DNA from: Pseudomonadota bacterium
Lineage (GTDB): Bacteria > Pseudomonadota > Gammaproteobacteria > Burkholderiales > Burkholderiaceae_C
Direction of reading: 5' to 3'
Length of the DNA stretch: 64,000 nucleotides
NCBI GenBank assembly: GCA_021848345.1
Contig: JAJZUV010000001.1
Location: 62,001-126,000 of the forward strand
In this document: piece by piece, positions 52,545 through 61,664 of the stretch
Layout of the letters: each line of letters starts with the position of its first letter
Numbering within the stretch: the first letter of the stretch is position 1
Notes under the pieces: generated by a model
Seen by the model: the letters and a program-made list of their open reading frames with translations, nothing else
What the model was told of the DNA's origin: nothing
Databases searched by the model: none
Program-made: the position numbers and the translations under genes

Positions 52545-54479
52545 TCAGGCGCGCCGCGCGGCCCACGCGTCGATCAAGGCGACGAAATTGGCCGCCACCG
52601 CGTCGCCCAGTCGGGCGTCGTCGATCTCGCCGCGCAGCCATTGCAGGGATTCGCGCGCCCACAGCGTACGCCCCACCATGAAGCCCTTGACCACGGGGTC
52701 GCGGGCCTCGGCGAAACTCGCCGCCAGCTCCGGCAGCGGCTGGTTCAGGCCCAGGATCACCGCGCCCCGGCAATAGGGGTCGCGCGCCGCCAGCAGGCGC
52801 CCCAGTGCCTGCCAGCCCGGCGCGCGCATCGGCGCCAGCTTCCACCATTCCGGGCGTATGCCCAGGTTGTACAGGCGCTGCACGGCGCGCAGCACGGCCT
52901 GGTCCTCGGTGCCGGGCGCGCACAGCTCGCGGGGGGCGATGACCTCCAGCAGCAGTTCGTTGCCCACGGCGCGCGTGGCCTCCCACAACTCCAGCAGCCG
53001 GTCCTCCTGCTCCAGGCGCAGCTCGATGGGATCGTCGGGGTGGTAATGCACCAGGCACTTGACCACCTGCTCGGCGGGCCAGGACACCAGCGCGCTTCCG
53101 ATGGACGCGGTGCCGTCGAAGCGCAACGGACGAGAGCCGGGGAGTTCCACCGGGCGCCCCACCCACCAGCCGCGTCCGGTGGCGTGCGCCAACGCGTCGG
53201 CTCCGTAGTCGCCGCCGTCGATGAGCACCCCGATGCGCCCGCGCAGGTCGCTGCGCGCTTCCACGCGGGCCACCGCGCCCAGCAGCAGTTGCTTGAGCGC
53301 GGGAATGCGCGCCTCGTCGGCGCCGGCCTCGCGCGCCAGGTCCAGGAACTGGCTGCGGTGGTCGAAGGCCATCACGTGCAGCTCGTCCCAGCGCGCTCGC
53401 GCCACGCTGACCCGGTGCAGGTGGGCGAGTTCGGCGTCGGCGTCCACGTCCGCGTGATGGGGGCGGGCGAACCAGTGCTCCAATTCGGCCGGCGTGGGCA
53501 TGGCCGCCGAACAGGCGTGGCGAGACACCACGATGGCGCCGCAGGCGTTGGCCACGCGCGCCGCCTCGGCCCAGTCCTGCCCGCGCAGCAGGCTGCCGAG
53601 CAGCCCGGCCAGGAAGGCATCGCCGGCGCCCAGCACGTTGCGCACCCGCACCCGCTCGCCGGCGTGCAGGGGCAGCGCGGCCAGGTCGCCGGGCACCGCG
53701 CCCTCGATCACGCAGCAGCCCAGCGGCCCGCGCTTGAGCACCAGTACCGCCGGCGTGACCTCGCGCACCCGGCGCAGGCTGGCGGGCAGATCGCCGGGGA
53801 TGCCGCCGGCGATCATGAATTCCTCCTCGGTGCCCACGATCAGATCGAACTGGGCCAGCATTTCCTGCAGGCGCGCGCTCACCCGCGCGTCGGGCACGTA
53901 GCGGTTCTCGCCGGCGCCGGGGCGGGTCAGGCCCCACAGCACGGGCCGGTAGTCGATGTCCAGGATGCGTACCACGCCGTGGGTGCGCGCATGGCGCAGC
54001 GCCGTCGACGCCGCGGCCCGCGTGGTGTCGGTGGACAGGTGGGTTCCGGTGATCGCCAGCGCCCGGCATTCGGCGATGAAGGACTCGGAGATGGCCTGCG
54101 CGTCGATGGCCATGTCGGCGCAGTTCTCCCGCACGAACAGCAGGGGGAAGGTGTCGCGGTCCTTCAGGCCCAGCAGCACCAGCGCGCTCAGGCGCCGCGG
54201 GTCGACCTGCACCTGGCTGACGTCGCAGCCCTCGCGCTGCAGCGCGTTCAGCAGGAAGCGCCCCATCTGCTCGTCGCCGACGCGCGAGATCATGGCGCTG
54301 CGCAGGCCCAGGCGGGCCACGCCGAAGGCCACGTTGGCCGAGCTTCCGCCCAGGTACATGGCCATGCTGCGCGCGGCCTCCAGCGGCGCGCCGAACTGCT
54401 CGCAATACAGATCGACGGCCAGCCGGCCCAGGCAGGCCAGGTCGTGGCGGCGCTCGGAAGGGAAGGGCAAGGTGCTCAT
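52545..54479 (-). CDS. iolC: IolC-DUF2090 fusion: 5-dehydro-2-deoxygluconokinase with C-terminal aldolase-like domain
   Basis: A 644-residue two-domain protein. The N-terminal PfkB kinase (about 10-325) shows GGSSANVAFGVARLG, the GTEEEF segment and the C-terminal anion-hole block GAGDAFLAGLLGS; it phosphorylates 2-deoxy-5-keto-gluconate. The C-terminal DUF2090 half (about 335-640) is a TIM-barrel predicted to act as the phospho-aldolase (IolJ role), giving dihydroxyacetone phosphate and malonate semialdehyde. Such fusions are frequent in proteobacteria. First gene of iolC-D-E-B, reading away from the AT-rich control region at 54540-54610. No separate iolJ is in the window. Confidence 0.93.
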   Translation of the reverse strand: MSTLPFPSERRHDLACLGRLAVDLYCEQFGAPLEAARSMAMYLGGSSANVAFGVARLGLRSAMISRVGDEQMGRFLLNALQREGCDVSQVQVDPRRLSALVLLGLKDRDTFPLLFVRENCADMAIDAQAISESFIAECRALAITGTHLSTDTTRAAASTALRHARTHGVVRILDIDYRPVLWGLTRPGAGENRYVPDARVSARLQEMLAQFDLIVGTEEEFMIAGGIPGDLPASLRRVREVTPAVLVLKRGPLGCCVIEGAVPGDLAALPLHAGERVRVRNVLGAGDAFLAGLLGSLLRGQDWAEAARVANACGAIVVSRHACSAAMPTPAELEHWFARPHHADVDADAELAHLHRVSVARARWDELHVMAFDHRSQFLDLAREAGADEARIPALKQLLLGAVARVEARSDLRGRIGVLIDGGDYGADALAHATGRGWWVGRPVELPGSRPLRFDGTASIGSALVSWPAEQVVKCLVHYHPDDPIELRLEQEDRLLELWEATRAVGNELLLEVIAPRELCAPGTEDQAVLRAVQRLYNLGIRPEWWKLAPMRAPGWQALGRLLAARDPYCRGAVILGLNQPLPELAASFAEARDPVVKGFMVGRTLWARESLQWLRGEIDDARLGDAVAANFVALIDAWAARRA

Positions 54480-54764
54480 CGGGGTCGCGGTGCGGGTGTC
54501 GGGCGCGTCCGGCCCGGATGCCGGGCGCCCATGGGTCCGCAGCGTAGTGCAGAAAGAAAAAACCCTTCTATCGGGAAATTACCTAGAAAATAATTTCTCG
54601 ATTGATCCATACTGCGGCCTGCGATGCCGAGTTCGCTCGCCACGTCGCCCCGGCCCGGGCCTTGCCCGGCGCGCCGGAACAGCCGGTTGAAGTCGTGTGG
54701 GCGTGACAACCGGCAACCACACATCACGCCATCGCCCGCACACGCTGCCACCGAGGAGACAGAC
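54480..54764. promoter_or_regulatory. Divergent inositol control region
   Basis: 285 nt between iolC (left) and the ABC transporter operon (right). The stretch 54548-54612 is markedly AT-rich and holds a dyad at 54575-54597; it should contain both promoters, though no single -35/-10 pair is decisive. The rest is GC-rich leader of the transporter operon with a GAGGAG ribosome site at 54753-54758. Confidence 0.6.
54575..54597. promoter_or_regulatory. Perfect 7-bp dyad in the inositol control region (candidate RpiR/IolR operator)
   Basis: GAAATTA and TAATTTC inverted around 9 nt. The RpiR-type regulator gene at 58598 is the obvious candidate binder. Sinorhizobium IolR sites contain GGAA...TTCC half-sites; here GGGAAAT and ATTTCTC are similar but not identical. 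Confidence 0.55.
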
Positions 54765-55730
54765 ATGCAATTCAAGAAAGGTTCCGGCGTCACGGCCAAG
54801 TGGGCCGCGGCGCTGGCGTTGGTCTGCGGCGCGGTCGGGCTGGGCATGCCGGCCCACGCCAAGACGCCCGAGTACACCATTGCCATCATCACCCACGCCG
54901 CACCGGGCGACACCTTCTGGGACATCGTGCGCAAGGGGGCGGAGGCCGCCGCGAAGAACGACAACGTGCGCCTGATCTACATGGCCAGCCCCGACGCGTC
55001 CAAGCAGGCGCAACTGGTGGTCAACGCGGTCGAACAGCATGTCAACGGCATCGCGCTGACCCTGGCCCATCCCGAGGCCATGCGCGCCGCGGTCAAGCAG
55101 GCGCAGGCGGCCCACATCCCGGTGGTCGGCTTCAATGCCGGTACCGGCCAGTGGAAGGCGATGGGCCTGCTGGGTTACGCAGGGCAGGATGAGATGGTGG
55201 CCGGCGAGGCCGTGGGCGAGCGCCTGAACGACGAGGGCGCGAAGAACGTGCTGTGCGTCAACCAGGAGCAGGGCGCGGTGCAGCTCGAGGCCCGATGCGA
55301 CGGTATCAAGAAGACCTTCAAGGGCAAGTTCGCGGTGCTGTACGTCAACGAGAACAACATGGCCGACGTGCAGTCGCGCATGGTCGCCAAGCTGCAGCAG
55401 GACCCGGCCATCGACTACGTGGTCACGCTGGGCGCCCCCTACGCCGTCACCGCGGTTCGCGCCATCGGCATGGCGGGCAGCAAGGCCGTGGTCGGCACCT
55501 TCGACATGAGCCCGACGGCGATTCGCATGATCGCCAAGGGCACCAAGCTGAAGTGGGCCATCGACCAGCAGCCCTACGTCGAGGGCTACGAGGCGGTGGA
55601 CATGCTGTGGCTGAACCTGACCAACGGCGACACCGTCGGCGGCGGACGTCCGGTGCTGACCGGGCCGTCCTTCGTCACCCAGGAAAACGCCGCCATGGTG
55701 GCCAAGTACGCCGAGCGCGGAACGCGCTGA
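54765..55730 (+). CDS. Sugar ABC transporter substrate-binding protein (probable inositol binding)
   Basis: Periplasmic binding protein of the RbsB type, 321 residues. The signal peptide (KKGSGVTAKWAAALALVCG, cleaved after AHA about residue 32) is followed by YTIAIITHAAPGDTFWDIVRKG, which in IbpA/RbsB relatives lines the ligand pocket, and by SPDASKQAQLVVNAV and GFNAGTGQWKAMG. Inositol is inferred from position, opposite iolCDEB. It starts the transporter-SDR-rpiR-iolG run. A 9-bp stem follows its stop, as is usual after binding-protein genes. Confidence 0.9.
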   Translation: MQFKKGSGVTAKWAAALALVCGAVGLGMPAHAKTPEYTIAIITHAAPGDTFWDIVRKGAEAAAKNDNVRLIYMASPDASKQAQLVVNAVEQHVNGIALTLAHPEAMRAAVKQAQAAHIPVVGFNAGTGQWKAMGLLGYAGQDEMVAGEAVGERLNDEGAKNVLCVNQEQGAVQLEARCDGIKKTFKGKFAVLYVNENNMADVQSRMVAKLQQDPAIDYVVTLGAPYAVTAVRAIGMAGSKAVVGTFDMSPTAIRMIAKGTKLKWAIDQQPYVEGYEAVDMLWLNLTNGDTVGGGRPVLTGPSFVTQENAAMVAKYAERGTR

Positions 55731-55743
55731 GTCTGCAAGTCCA

Positions 55744-55778
55744 GGCACCGGGACGCGCGCGGCGCGCCGCCCGGTGCC
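55744..55778 (+). other. Intercistronic stem-loop after the binding-protein gene
   Basis: Inverted repeat GGCACCGGG / CCCGGTGCC (9 bp) enclosing 17 GC-rich nt that can pair further. It lies between the binding-protein stop and the permease start. Such stems raise binding-protein mRNA over permease mRNA by blocking 3'-5' decay. Confidence 0.65.
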
Positions 55779-55794
55779 GAAGCGGAGCACATCG

Positions 55795-56865
55795 ATGACC
55801 ATGAGCAAGCAAGAGGCGGCGTTGCCCGCCACGCCCGCCGCGGGCCATGCCGCAGCCGCGCCGGTCCGCGGGCCCCTCTGGAAGGCCTTGCTGCGACGCC
55901 CCGAGGCGGGCGCGCTGGGCGGCACCATTCTGGTGTTCGCGCTGTTCTGGGCGGTGGCGCCGCCGCTGCACCAGTTGTCGGCGCAGTCCACCGTGCTGTA
56001 CCAGGCCGCCACGCTGGGCATTCCCTCGGTGGCCGTCGCGCTGCTCATGATCGGCGGCGAGTTCGACCTGACCGCAGGTGTCGCGGTCACCACCGCGTCG
56101 CTGGCGGCGTCGATCTTCAGTACCTCCTTCGGGCTCAACCTGTGGTTCGGCGTGATCTTCTCCCTCGCGCTGGCGCTGGGTATCGGGGCCCTCAACGGCT
56201 ACCTGCTCGCCCGCACCAGGCTGCACAGCTTCCTGGTCACCCTGGCCACCTTCCTGATGCTGCAGGGCGCCAACATCGCGCTGACCCGGCTGATCACCGG
56301 CAACGTGGCCACCTCGGACATCAGCATGACGCCCGGCTACGCGTCGGCGCACGCGGTGTTCGCCTCCAGCCTGCAGATCGGCCACACCCAGCTGAGCATC
56401 GCCATCCTCTACTGGCTGGTGCTGATCGCCGGCGGCACCTGGATCCTGCTGCGCAGCCGCTTCGGCAACTGGGTGCTGGCGGTGGGCGGGCAAAGCGCCA
56501 GCGCGCGCGCCGTGGGGGTTCCGGTGGCCCGCACCAAGACGATCCTGTTCATGCTGGTGGGCTTCTCGGCCTGGCTGCTGGGCATGCACATGCTGTTCAC
56601 CTACGACACCGTGCAGTCGGCCGCGGGCCGGGGCAACGAGCTGGTCTACATCGCCGCGGCGGTGGTCGGCGGCTGCCTGATGACCGGGGGCTACGGTTCG
56701 GCCGTGGGCTCGGCGCTGGGCGCGCTCATTTTCGGCATGACCATCCAGGGGGTGATCTACGCCGACTGGAACCCCGACTGGTTCAAGTTCTTCGTCGGCG
56801 CGACCCTGCTCGCCGCCACCGTGTTCAATTACTGGGTTCGCACCCGCTCGACCCGGGGAGAATGA
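55795..56865 (+). CDS. Sugar ABC transporter permease (RbsC type)
   Basis: A 356-residue inner-membrane protein with about 8-10 hydrophobic helices, including the N-terminal GGTILVFALFWAVAPP and the diagnostic LMIGGEFDLTAGVA loop of the RbsC family. The ILLRSRFGNWVLAVGGQSASARAVGVP segment is the EAA-like contact with the ATPase. It forms a homodimer with two ATP-binding subunits. The ATG at 55795 has GCGGAG upstream; an ATG at 55801 is possible. Its stop overlaps the ATPase start (ATGA, 56862-56865). Confidence 0.9.
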   Translation: MTMSKQEAALPATPAAGHAAAAPVRGPLWKALLRRPEAGALGGTILVFALFWAVAPPLHQLSAQSTVLYQAATLGIPSVAVALLMIGGEFDLTAGVAVTTASLAASIFSTSFGLNLWFGVIFSLALALGIGALNGYLLARTRLHSFLVTLATFLMLQGANIALTRLITGNVATSDISMTPGYASAHAVFASSLQIGHTQLSIAILYWLVLIAGGTWILLRSRFGNWVLAVGGQSASARAVGVPVARTKTILFMLVGFSAWLLGMHMLFTYDTVQSAAGRGNELVYIAAAVVGGCLMTGGYGSAVGSALGALIFGMTIQGVIYADWNPDWFKFFVGATLLAATVFNYWVRTRSTRGE

Positions 56866-57692
56866 ACATGCAAGGCACCACGGAGCCGATCGTGCGGCTC
56901 GAGGACATCGGCAAGACCTTCGGCCACGTCGAGGCCCTGCGCGGCGTGAGCCTGGCGGTGCGGCGCGGCGAGGTCACCTGCGTGCTCGGCGACAACGGCG
57001 CCGGCAAGTCCACGCTGATCAGCATCATCGCCGGCCTGTTCCAGCACGACACCGGCAGCTATACGGTGGACGGCTCGAAGCTGCGATTCAACTCCCCGCG
57101 CGAGGCGCTGGACCTGGGCATCGCCGCGGTCTACCAGACCCTGGCGCTGGCCCCGCTGATGCCCATCTGGCGCAACTTCTTCCTCGGCTCGGAGCTGACC
57201 CGCGGGCGCGGGCCGCTGCGCCGGCTGGACGTTCCGGCGATGCAGCACCAGACGCGCGAGGCGCTGCAGCGCATGGGCATCCGCGTGGCCGACCTGGACC
57301 GCGCGGTGGGCACGCTGTCCGGCGGGCAGCGCCAGGTGGTGGCGATCGCCCGCGCCATCCACTTCGGCGCGCGGGTGCTGATCCTGGACGAGCCCACCGC
57401 GGCGCTCGGGGTCACGCAGTCGGGCATCGTGCTGCGCTACATCCTGGCCGCCGCGCGCGAGCAGGGCACCGGGGTGATCTTCATCACCCACAACCCTCAC
57501 CATGCCTACATGGTGGGCGATCACTTCATCGTGCTCGCGCAGGGCCGCGTGGAACTCGACGCGCCGAGGAGCGAATTGTCCCTGGAACAGCTGATGTTCC
57601 ACATGGCCGGCGGCGCCGGGCTGGATGCGCTGCGCCACGAGCTCGAGGGCAAGGCCGCGGCCAGCCACGGCGAGGCGGCCTTGCTGTCCTGA
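56862..57692 (+). CDS. Sugar ABC transporter ATP-binding protein (single-domain)
   Basis: A 276-residue ATPase: Walker A GDNGAGKST (about 45-53), signature LSGGQRQVVAIARA, Walker B VLILDEPTAAL and the H-loop HNP. Ribose-type ABC importers often have a fused two-domain ATPase (about 500 residues) as in RbsA; this one is half-size, like FrcA, and should act as a homodimer. It ends with a short Ala-rich tail. Coupled to the permease by ATGA. Confidence 0.92.
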   Translation: MNMQGTTEPIVRLEDIGKTFGHVEALRGVSLAVRRGEVTCVLGDNGAGKSTLISIIAGLFQHDTGSYTVDGSKLRFNSPREALDLGIAAVYQTLALAPLMPIWRNFFLGSELTRGRGPLRRLDVPAMQHQTREALQRMGIRVADLDRAVGTLSGGQRQVVAIARAIHFGARVLILDEPTAALGVTQSGIVLRYILAAAREQGTGVIFITHNPHHAYMVGDHFIVLAQGRVELDAPRSELSLEQLMFHMAGGAGLDALRHELEGKAAASHGEAALLS

Positions 57693-57744
57693 GCCACGCG
57701 ACCTGAGACCACACGCGCGAAACGCGCAAACGGGGAGTTTCTCC

Positions 57745-58590
57745 ATGCAAGCGACGAAGGCTGCGACGAGCAACCGCGACCCCTCGCGCCTGGACGGCAA
57801 GGTGGCCGTGGTCAGCGGCGGCACCCAGGGCCTGGGCGCCGCCATCTGCGACGCGCTCGCCGCGCGCGGCCTGCGCGGCCTGGTGTTCTGCGGGCGCCAG
57901 CGCGAGCGCGGGCTGCAGCGCCAGCAGCGGCTGCGCGAGGGCGGCGCGCTGGACGCGCTGTACGTGCCGGCGGACCTGTCCAGCGTGGAGGACTGCCGCG
58001 ATGTCGTGGCCCAGGCCGACCGGCGTTTCGGGCGCGTGGACCTGCTGGTCAACGCCGCGGCGATCACCGATCGCGGCAACCTGCTCGACACCAGCCCCGA
58101 ACTGTTCGACCGCATGTTCGCGGTCAACGTGCGCGCTCCGTTCTTTCTCATGCAGGAGGCGGTGCGGGTCATGCGCCGCGAGGGACTCGAAGGCAGCATC
58201 GTCAACATCGGCTCCATGTCGGCGCGGGCGGGGCAGTCCTTCCTGGCCGCCTACTGCGCCTCCAAGGGCGCGCTGGCCACGCTGACCCGCAACGCCGCGT
58301 ACTCGCTGCTGCGCAACCGCATCCGGGTCAACGCCTTGAACATCGGCTGGATGGCCTCCGAGGGCGAGGACCGCATCCAGCGCGAGTTCCACGGCGCCAG
58401 TGCCGACTGGCTGCGCGACGCGGCCGCGGGCCAGCCCTTCGGGCGCCTGGTCGACCCCGCCGAGGTGGCGCGCGCCGTCGCCTTCCTGTGCAGCGACGAG
58501 TCCGGGCTGATGACCGGCTCGGTCATCGAGTACGACCAGTCCGTGTGGGGCGGCTACGACAGCGCGCCGCAACCGTCCGCGCCCCTCTGA
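57745..58590 (+). CDS. Short-chain dehydrogenase/reductase within the inositol cluster
   Basis: A 281-residue SDR: coenzyme motif SGGTQGLG, stabilising NAAA, catalytic Ser (NIGSMSA) and YxxxK (YCASKGA). GlyMotif spacing and the Arg/Gln after the first strand (GRQRERG) suggest NADP. Its place between the transporter and the regulator implies a sugar or cyclitol substrate, perhaps an inositol stereoisomer or an inosose, but this is inference. GGGGAG at 57731-57736 supports the ATG at 57745. Confidence 0.85.
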   Translation: MQATKAATSNRDPSRLDGKVAVVSGGTQGLGAAICDALAARGLRGLVFCGRQRERGLQRQQRLREGGALDALYVPADLSSVEDCRDVVAQADRRFGRVDLLVNAAAITDRGNLLDTSPELFDRMFAVNVRAPFFLMQEAVRVMRREGLEGSIVNIGSMSARAGQSFLAAYCASKGALATLTRNAAYSLLRNRIRVNALNIGWMASEGEDRIQREFHGASADWLRDAAAGQPFGRLVDPAEVARAVAFLCSDESGLMTGSVIEYDQSVWGGYDSAPQPSAPL

Positions 58591-58597
58591 TACGCCC

Positions 58598-59548
58598 GTG
58601 GATAATTCGCGCCGAGCGGCACCCGGCGAGGCAGGCTCGCAGGCCCCGGCCGGCTCCACCACCATGCCTTCGGGAGTTCCCTCAGTGAGTAGCGACAGCC
58701 CGCCCGACGTCGACGGCGTGATCGCGCGCATCGCGCGCGAATTCGACGCCCTGAGCAAGCAGCAGAAGCTCATCGCCCGCTACGTCGAGCAGCACCGCGA
58801 CCGCATCGGCCTGGACGGCATCCTGGAACTGGCGGCGCACTGCGGCGTGCAGCCCTCGGCGGTGGTGCGATTCGCCAAGCGCCTGGGTTTTTCCGGGTTC
58901 AGCCAGATGCAGGCGGTGTTCCGCGACGGCATCTCGCGGCAGATCGCGCCCGGGCGCTCCTACCACCTGCGTCTGCGCGAGGTCATCGAGGGCGGCGCGA
59001 AGGACCTGTCCAGCGTGGACATCGCGCAGGGCTTTCTCACCGGTTCCATGGCCGCGATGCAGGAGTTGCGCGACGGGCTGGATGCCGAGGCCTTCGAGCG
59101 CGCCGTGCGGCGCCTGGTCGAGGCCGACCAGGTCTGGGTCGTGGGCGTGCGCAGGTCCTTCGCGGTGGCCAGCTACCTGGCCTATGCGCTGCAGCACACC
59201 GACAAGCGCGTGGGCCTGGTCAGCGCGCTGGGGGCGATGCAGCAGGAACAGGTGCGCTCGGTGCGCGCCGGCGACGCGGTGATCGCCGTGACCTTCGCGC
59301 CGTACGCCGCCGAGACCGTGACCTTCGCCGAGCAGGCGGCGCGGCGCGGCGCGAAGTTGGTCGCGATCACCGACAGCCGCATGGGCGAGCTGGCGCGACT
59401 CGCCGAGAGCTGCCTGATCGTGCAGGACCACGCGACCTTCGGATTCCGCGCCCTGAGCGGCACCATGGGCCTGGCGCAGAGCCTGTTCCTGGCCGTGGCC
59501 TACCAACTCGAACTCCCCCACGGCGGCGCCTCCGGCGCCCGTCGCTGA
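58598..59548 (+). CDS. RpiR/MurR family regulator (IolR-like)
   Basis: A 316-residue regulator with an N-terminal RpiR helix-turn-helix (LSKQQKLIARYV, ILELAAHCGVQPSAVVRFAKRLGFSGFSQMQ, about 40-105) and a C-terminal SIS sugar-phosphate domain (about 160-300; VGVRRSFAVASYLAYAL). RpiR members control inositol genes in many proteobacteria, so it is the likely regulator of both iol operons. GTG at 58598 is the longest start; ATG at 58664 or GTG at 58685 would trim a disordered N-terminus and are equally plausible. It is 7 nt after the SDR. Confidence 0.88.
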   Translation: MDNSRRAAPGEAGSQAPAGSTTMPSGVPSVSSDSPPDVDGVIARIAREFDALSKQQKLIARYVEQHRDRIGLDGILELAAHCGVQPSAVVRFAKRLGFSGFSQMQAVFRDGISRQIAPGRSYHLRLREVIEGGAKDLSSVDIAQGFLTGSMAAMQELRDGLDAEAFERAVRRLVEADQVWVVGVRRSFAVASYLAYALQHTDKRVGLVSALGAMQQEQVRSVRAGDAVIAVTFAPYAAETVTFAEQAARRGAKLVAITDSRMGELARLAESCLIVQDHATFGFRALSGTMGLAQSLFLAVAYQLELPHGGASGARR

Positions 59549-59602
59549 ACCCGCGCCCGCCGGCGCAACCCACCCCGCATTCGCCTACCCACGAGACCCG
59601 CC

Positions 59603-60598
59603 ATGACCCACGTCGCCCTGTTCGGTGCCGGCCGCATCGGCCGCATCCATGCCGCCAACCTGTGCTCGCTGCCCGGATTGCGCCTGACGCACGTGTGCGA
59701 TCCCATCGCCGAGCAGGCGGCGGCGCTGGCCCAGCTCACCGGCGCGGCGGCCAGCACGCCGGAGGCGGCGCTGGCCGATCCCGCCGTGCAGGCGGTGGTC
59801 ATCGCCTCGCCCACCTCCACGCATTACGAGCTCATCGAGCGCAGCGCCGCGGCGGGCAAGCACATCTTTTGCGAAAAGCCCGTGGACCTGTCGGCCGAGC
59901 GCGCGCGCGAATGCGCGGCGCGCGTGCGTGCGGCGGGCGTGGCCTGCATGATCGGCTTCCAGCGGCGCTTCGATCCCACCTTCGAGCAGGCCGTGGCCGA
60001 GTTGCGCCGCGGGGAGATCGGCGAGCCGGAGATGCTGATCGTCACCAGCCGCGATCCGGCGGCCCCGCCCGCCGAATACATCCGGCATTCGGGGGGCATT
60101 TTCCGCGACATGCTGATCCACGACTTCGACGTGTTCCGCTGGGTGTTGTGCGCCGACGGCGACGAGGCGCAATGGATCAGCGCCGCCGGCTCGGTGCTGA
60201 CCGACCCGGCCATCGCCGAGCTCGGCGACGCCGACAGCACCGCGGTGACCATCCGCACCCGCAAGGGGCGGCTGTGCCAGATCAACACCAGCCGCCGCGC
60301 CGCCTACGGCTACGACCAGCGCTTCGAGATCCTGGGATCGCGCGGCATGCTCCAGTGCGGCAACGAGACCCGCACCCGCGTCGTGCGCTGGGGGGCCGAC
60401 GGCGTGCGCTCGGACAATCCCGAGGCCTTTTTCCTGCAGCGCTACGCGGCGGCCTACCGCGCCGAGATCAGCCACTTCTTCGCCTGCCTGCAAAGCGGCG
60501 CCCGGCCCGGCACCACGGTGGAGGACGGCGTGCAGGCGCAGCTGCTGGCCGACGCGGCCGCGGCGAGCTGGGCCAGCGGCGCTCCGGTGACCCTCTGA
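59603..60598 (+). CDS. iolG: Inositol 2-dehydrogenase (Gfo/Idh/MocA family)
   Basis: Oxidises myo-inositol to 2-keto-myo-inositol with NAD+, the first pathway step. The 331-residue protein has the Rossmann motif GAGRIGRIHAAN, the catalytic-Lys motif EKPVDL, and GGIFRDMLIHDFD, which holds the Asp and His of the active site. IGFQRRFDP is also family-typical. Together with the transporter and iolCDEB it completes the upper pathway. It is the first of two paralogues here. Confidence 0.92.
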   Translation: MTHVALFGAGRIGRIHAANLCSLPGLRLTHVCDPIAEQAAALAQLTGAAASTPEAALADPAVQAVVIASPTSTHYELIERSAAAGKHIFCEKPVDLSAERARECAARVRAAGVACMIGFQRRFDPTFEQAVAELRRGEIGEPEMLIVTSRDPAAPPAEYIRHSGGIFRDMLIHDFDVFRWVLCADGDEAQWISAAGSVLTDPAIAELGDADSTAVTIRTRKGRLCQINTSRRAAYGYDQRFEILGSRGMLQCGNETRTRVVRWGADGVRSDNPEAFFLQRYAAAYRAEISHFFACLQSGARPGTTVEDGVQAQLLADAAAASWASGAPVTL

Positions 60599-60619
60599 GC
60601 CGCGACCAGGACAGGCCCG

Positions 60620-61639
60620 ATGAAATCGAATCTGCGCGTCGCGATCGCCGGCCTCGGCCGCCTGGGCAAGCGCCACGCCCGCCAATTGGCCTTCACCCGC
60701 GGCTGCGAACTGGTGGCCGCCTGCAGTCCGCTGGCCGAGGAGCGCGCCTGGGCGCGGGCCGAACTGGGACTGGAGCGCTGCCACGACAGCCTGGAGCCGC
60801 TGCTGGCGGCGTCGGACGTGGACGCCGTGGTGCTGGTCACCCCCACCAGCTTGCACGCCGAGCAGACCGTCGCCGCGCTGCGCGCCGGCAAGCACGTGCT
60901 GGTGGAAAAGCCCCTGGCGCTGCGCGTGGAGGACTGCGAACGCGTGCAGCAGGTGGCGCGGGAGCATCCGGCGCAGGTGGCGATGGTGGGGTTCGTGCGC
61001 CGCTTCGACCCCAGCTACGCCCGCGCCTGGGAGCAGGTGCGCGACGGGCGGGTGGGGCGCCCCTTCCTGGTGCGTTCGCAGACCTGCGACCTGAACGACC
61101 CGGAAGGCTTTTTCGTGCGCTTCGCCCCCAGTTCCGGGGGCCTGTTCATGGACTGCAGCGTGCACGACATCGACCTGGCGCGCTGGATGCTGGGCAACCC
61201 GCGCGCGCTGCGCGCGTTCGCCACCGGCAGCATCGTGCTGCACCCGGGACTGCAGGAATGCGGCGACGTCGACAACGGGCTGGCGCTGGTCGAGTTCGAG
61301 GGCGGCGCGCGCGCGGCCTTCTACGCCAGCCGCACCATGCCCCACGGCCACGAGACCCGCACCGAGGTCGTCGGCACCGAGGGCATCCTGGAAATCGGCC
61401 ACGGCGCCGCGAGGGATCGCGTGGTCGCGCGCGATGCCCACGGCGTGAGCCACGCGGCCACGGCGGACTTCTTCGAGCGCTTCGAGCAGGCCTTCCAGCT
61501 CGAGCTGGGGGCCTTCGTCGACACCTGCCGGGGCCTGAGCCCCGCGCGCACCACGCTGGCCGACGCCACCGAGGCCACGCGCATCGCCGAGGCCATCACC
61601 CGCAGCCTGCGCAGCGGCGCGGTGGAGTCCATCGACTGA
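60620..61639 (+). CDS. Second Gfo/Idh/MocA oxidoreductase
   Basis: A 339-residue paralogue of the gene before it (21 nt apart). The Rossmann motif reads GLGRLGKRHA, catalytic-Lys motif EKPLAL, and active-site GGLFMDCSVHDIDLARW keeps the Asp and His. It may take another stereoisomer (scyllo- or D-chiro-inositol) or an inosose in the other direction. Bacillus and Sinorhizobium also keep several IolG-like enzymes for different inositols. Substrate cannot be read from sequence. Convergent with the histidine-kinase gene across 25 nt. Confidence 0.9.
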   Translation: MKSNLRVAIAGLGRLGKRHARQLAFTRGCELVAACSPLAEERAWARAELGLERCHDSLEPLLAASDVDAVVLVTPTSLHAEQTVAALRAGKHVLVEKPLALRVEDCERVQQVAREHPAQVAMVGFVRRFDPSYARAWEQVRDGRVGRPFLVRSQTCDLNDPEGFFVRFAPSSGGLFMDCSVHDIDLARWMLGNPRALRAFATGSIVLHPGLQECGDVDNGLALVEFEGGARAAFYASRTMPHGHETRTEVVGTEGILEIGHGAARDRVVARDAHGVSHAATADFFERFEQAFQLELGAFVDTCRGLSPARTTLADATEATRIAEAITRSLRSGAVESID

Positions 61640-61664
61640 GCGCGCCACCGCGGGCGCCCCGCGC

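Noticed and set aside
52545..54479. IolC-DUF2090 as an assembly artefact or frameshift fusion
   Set aside because: This two-domain arrangement is common in proteobacterial inositol clusters and the frame is clean.
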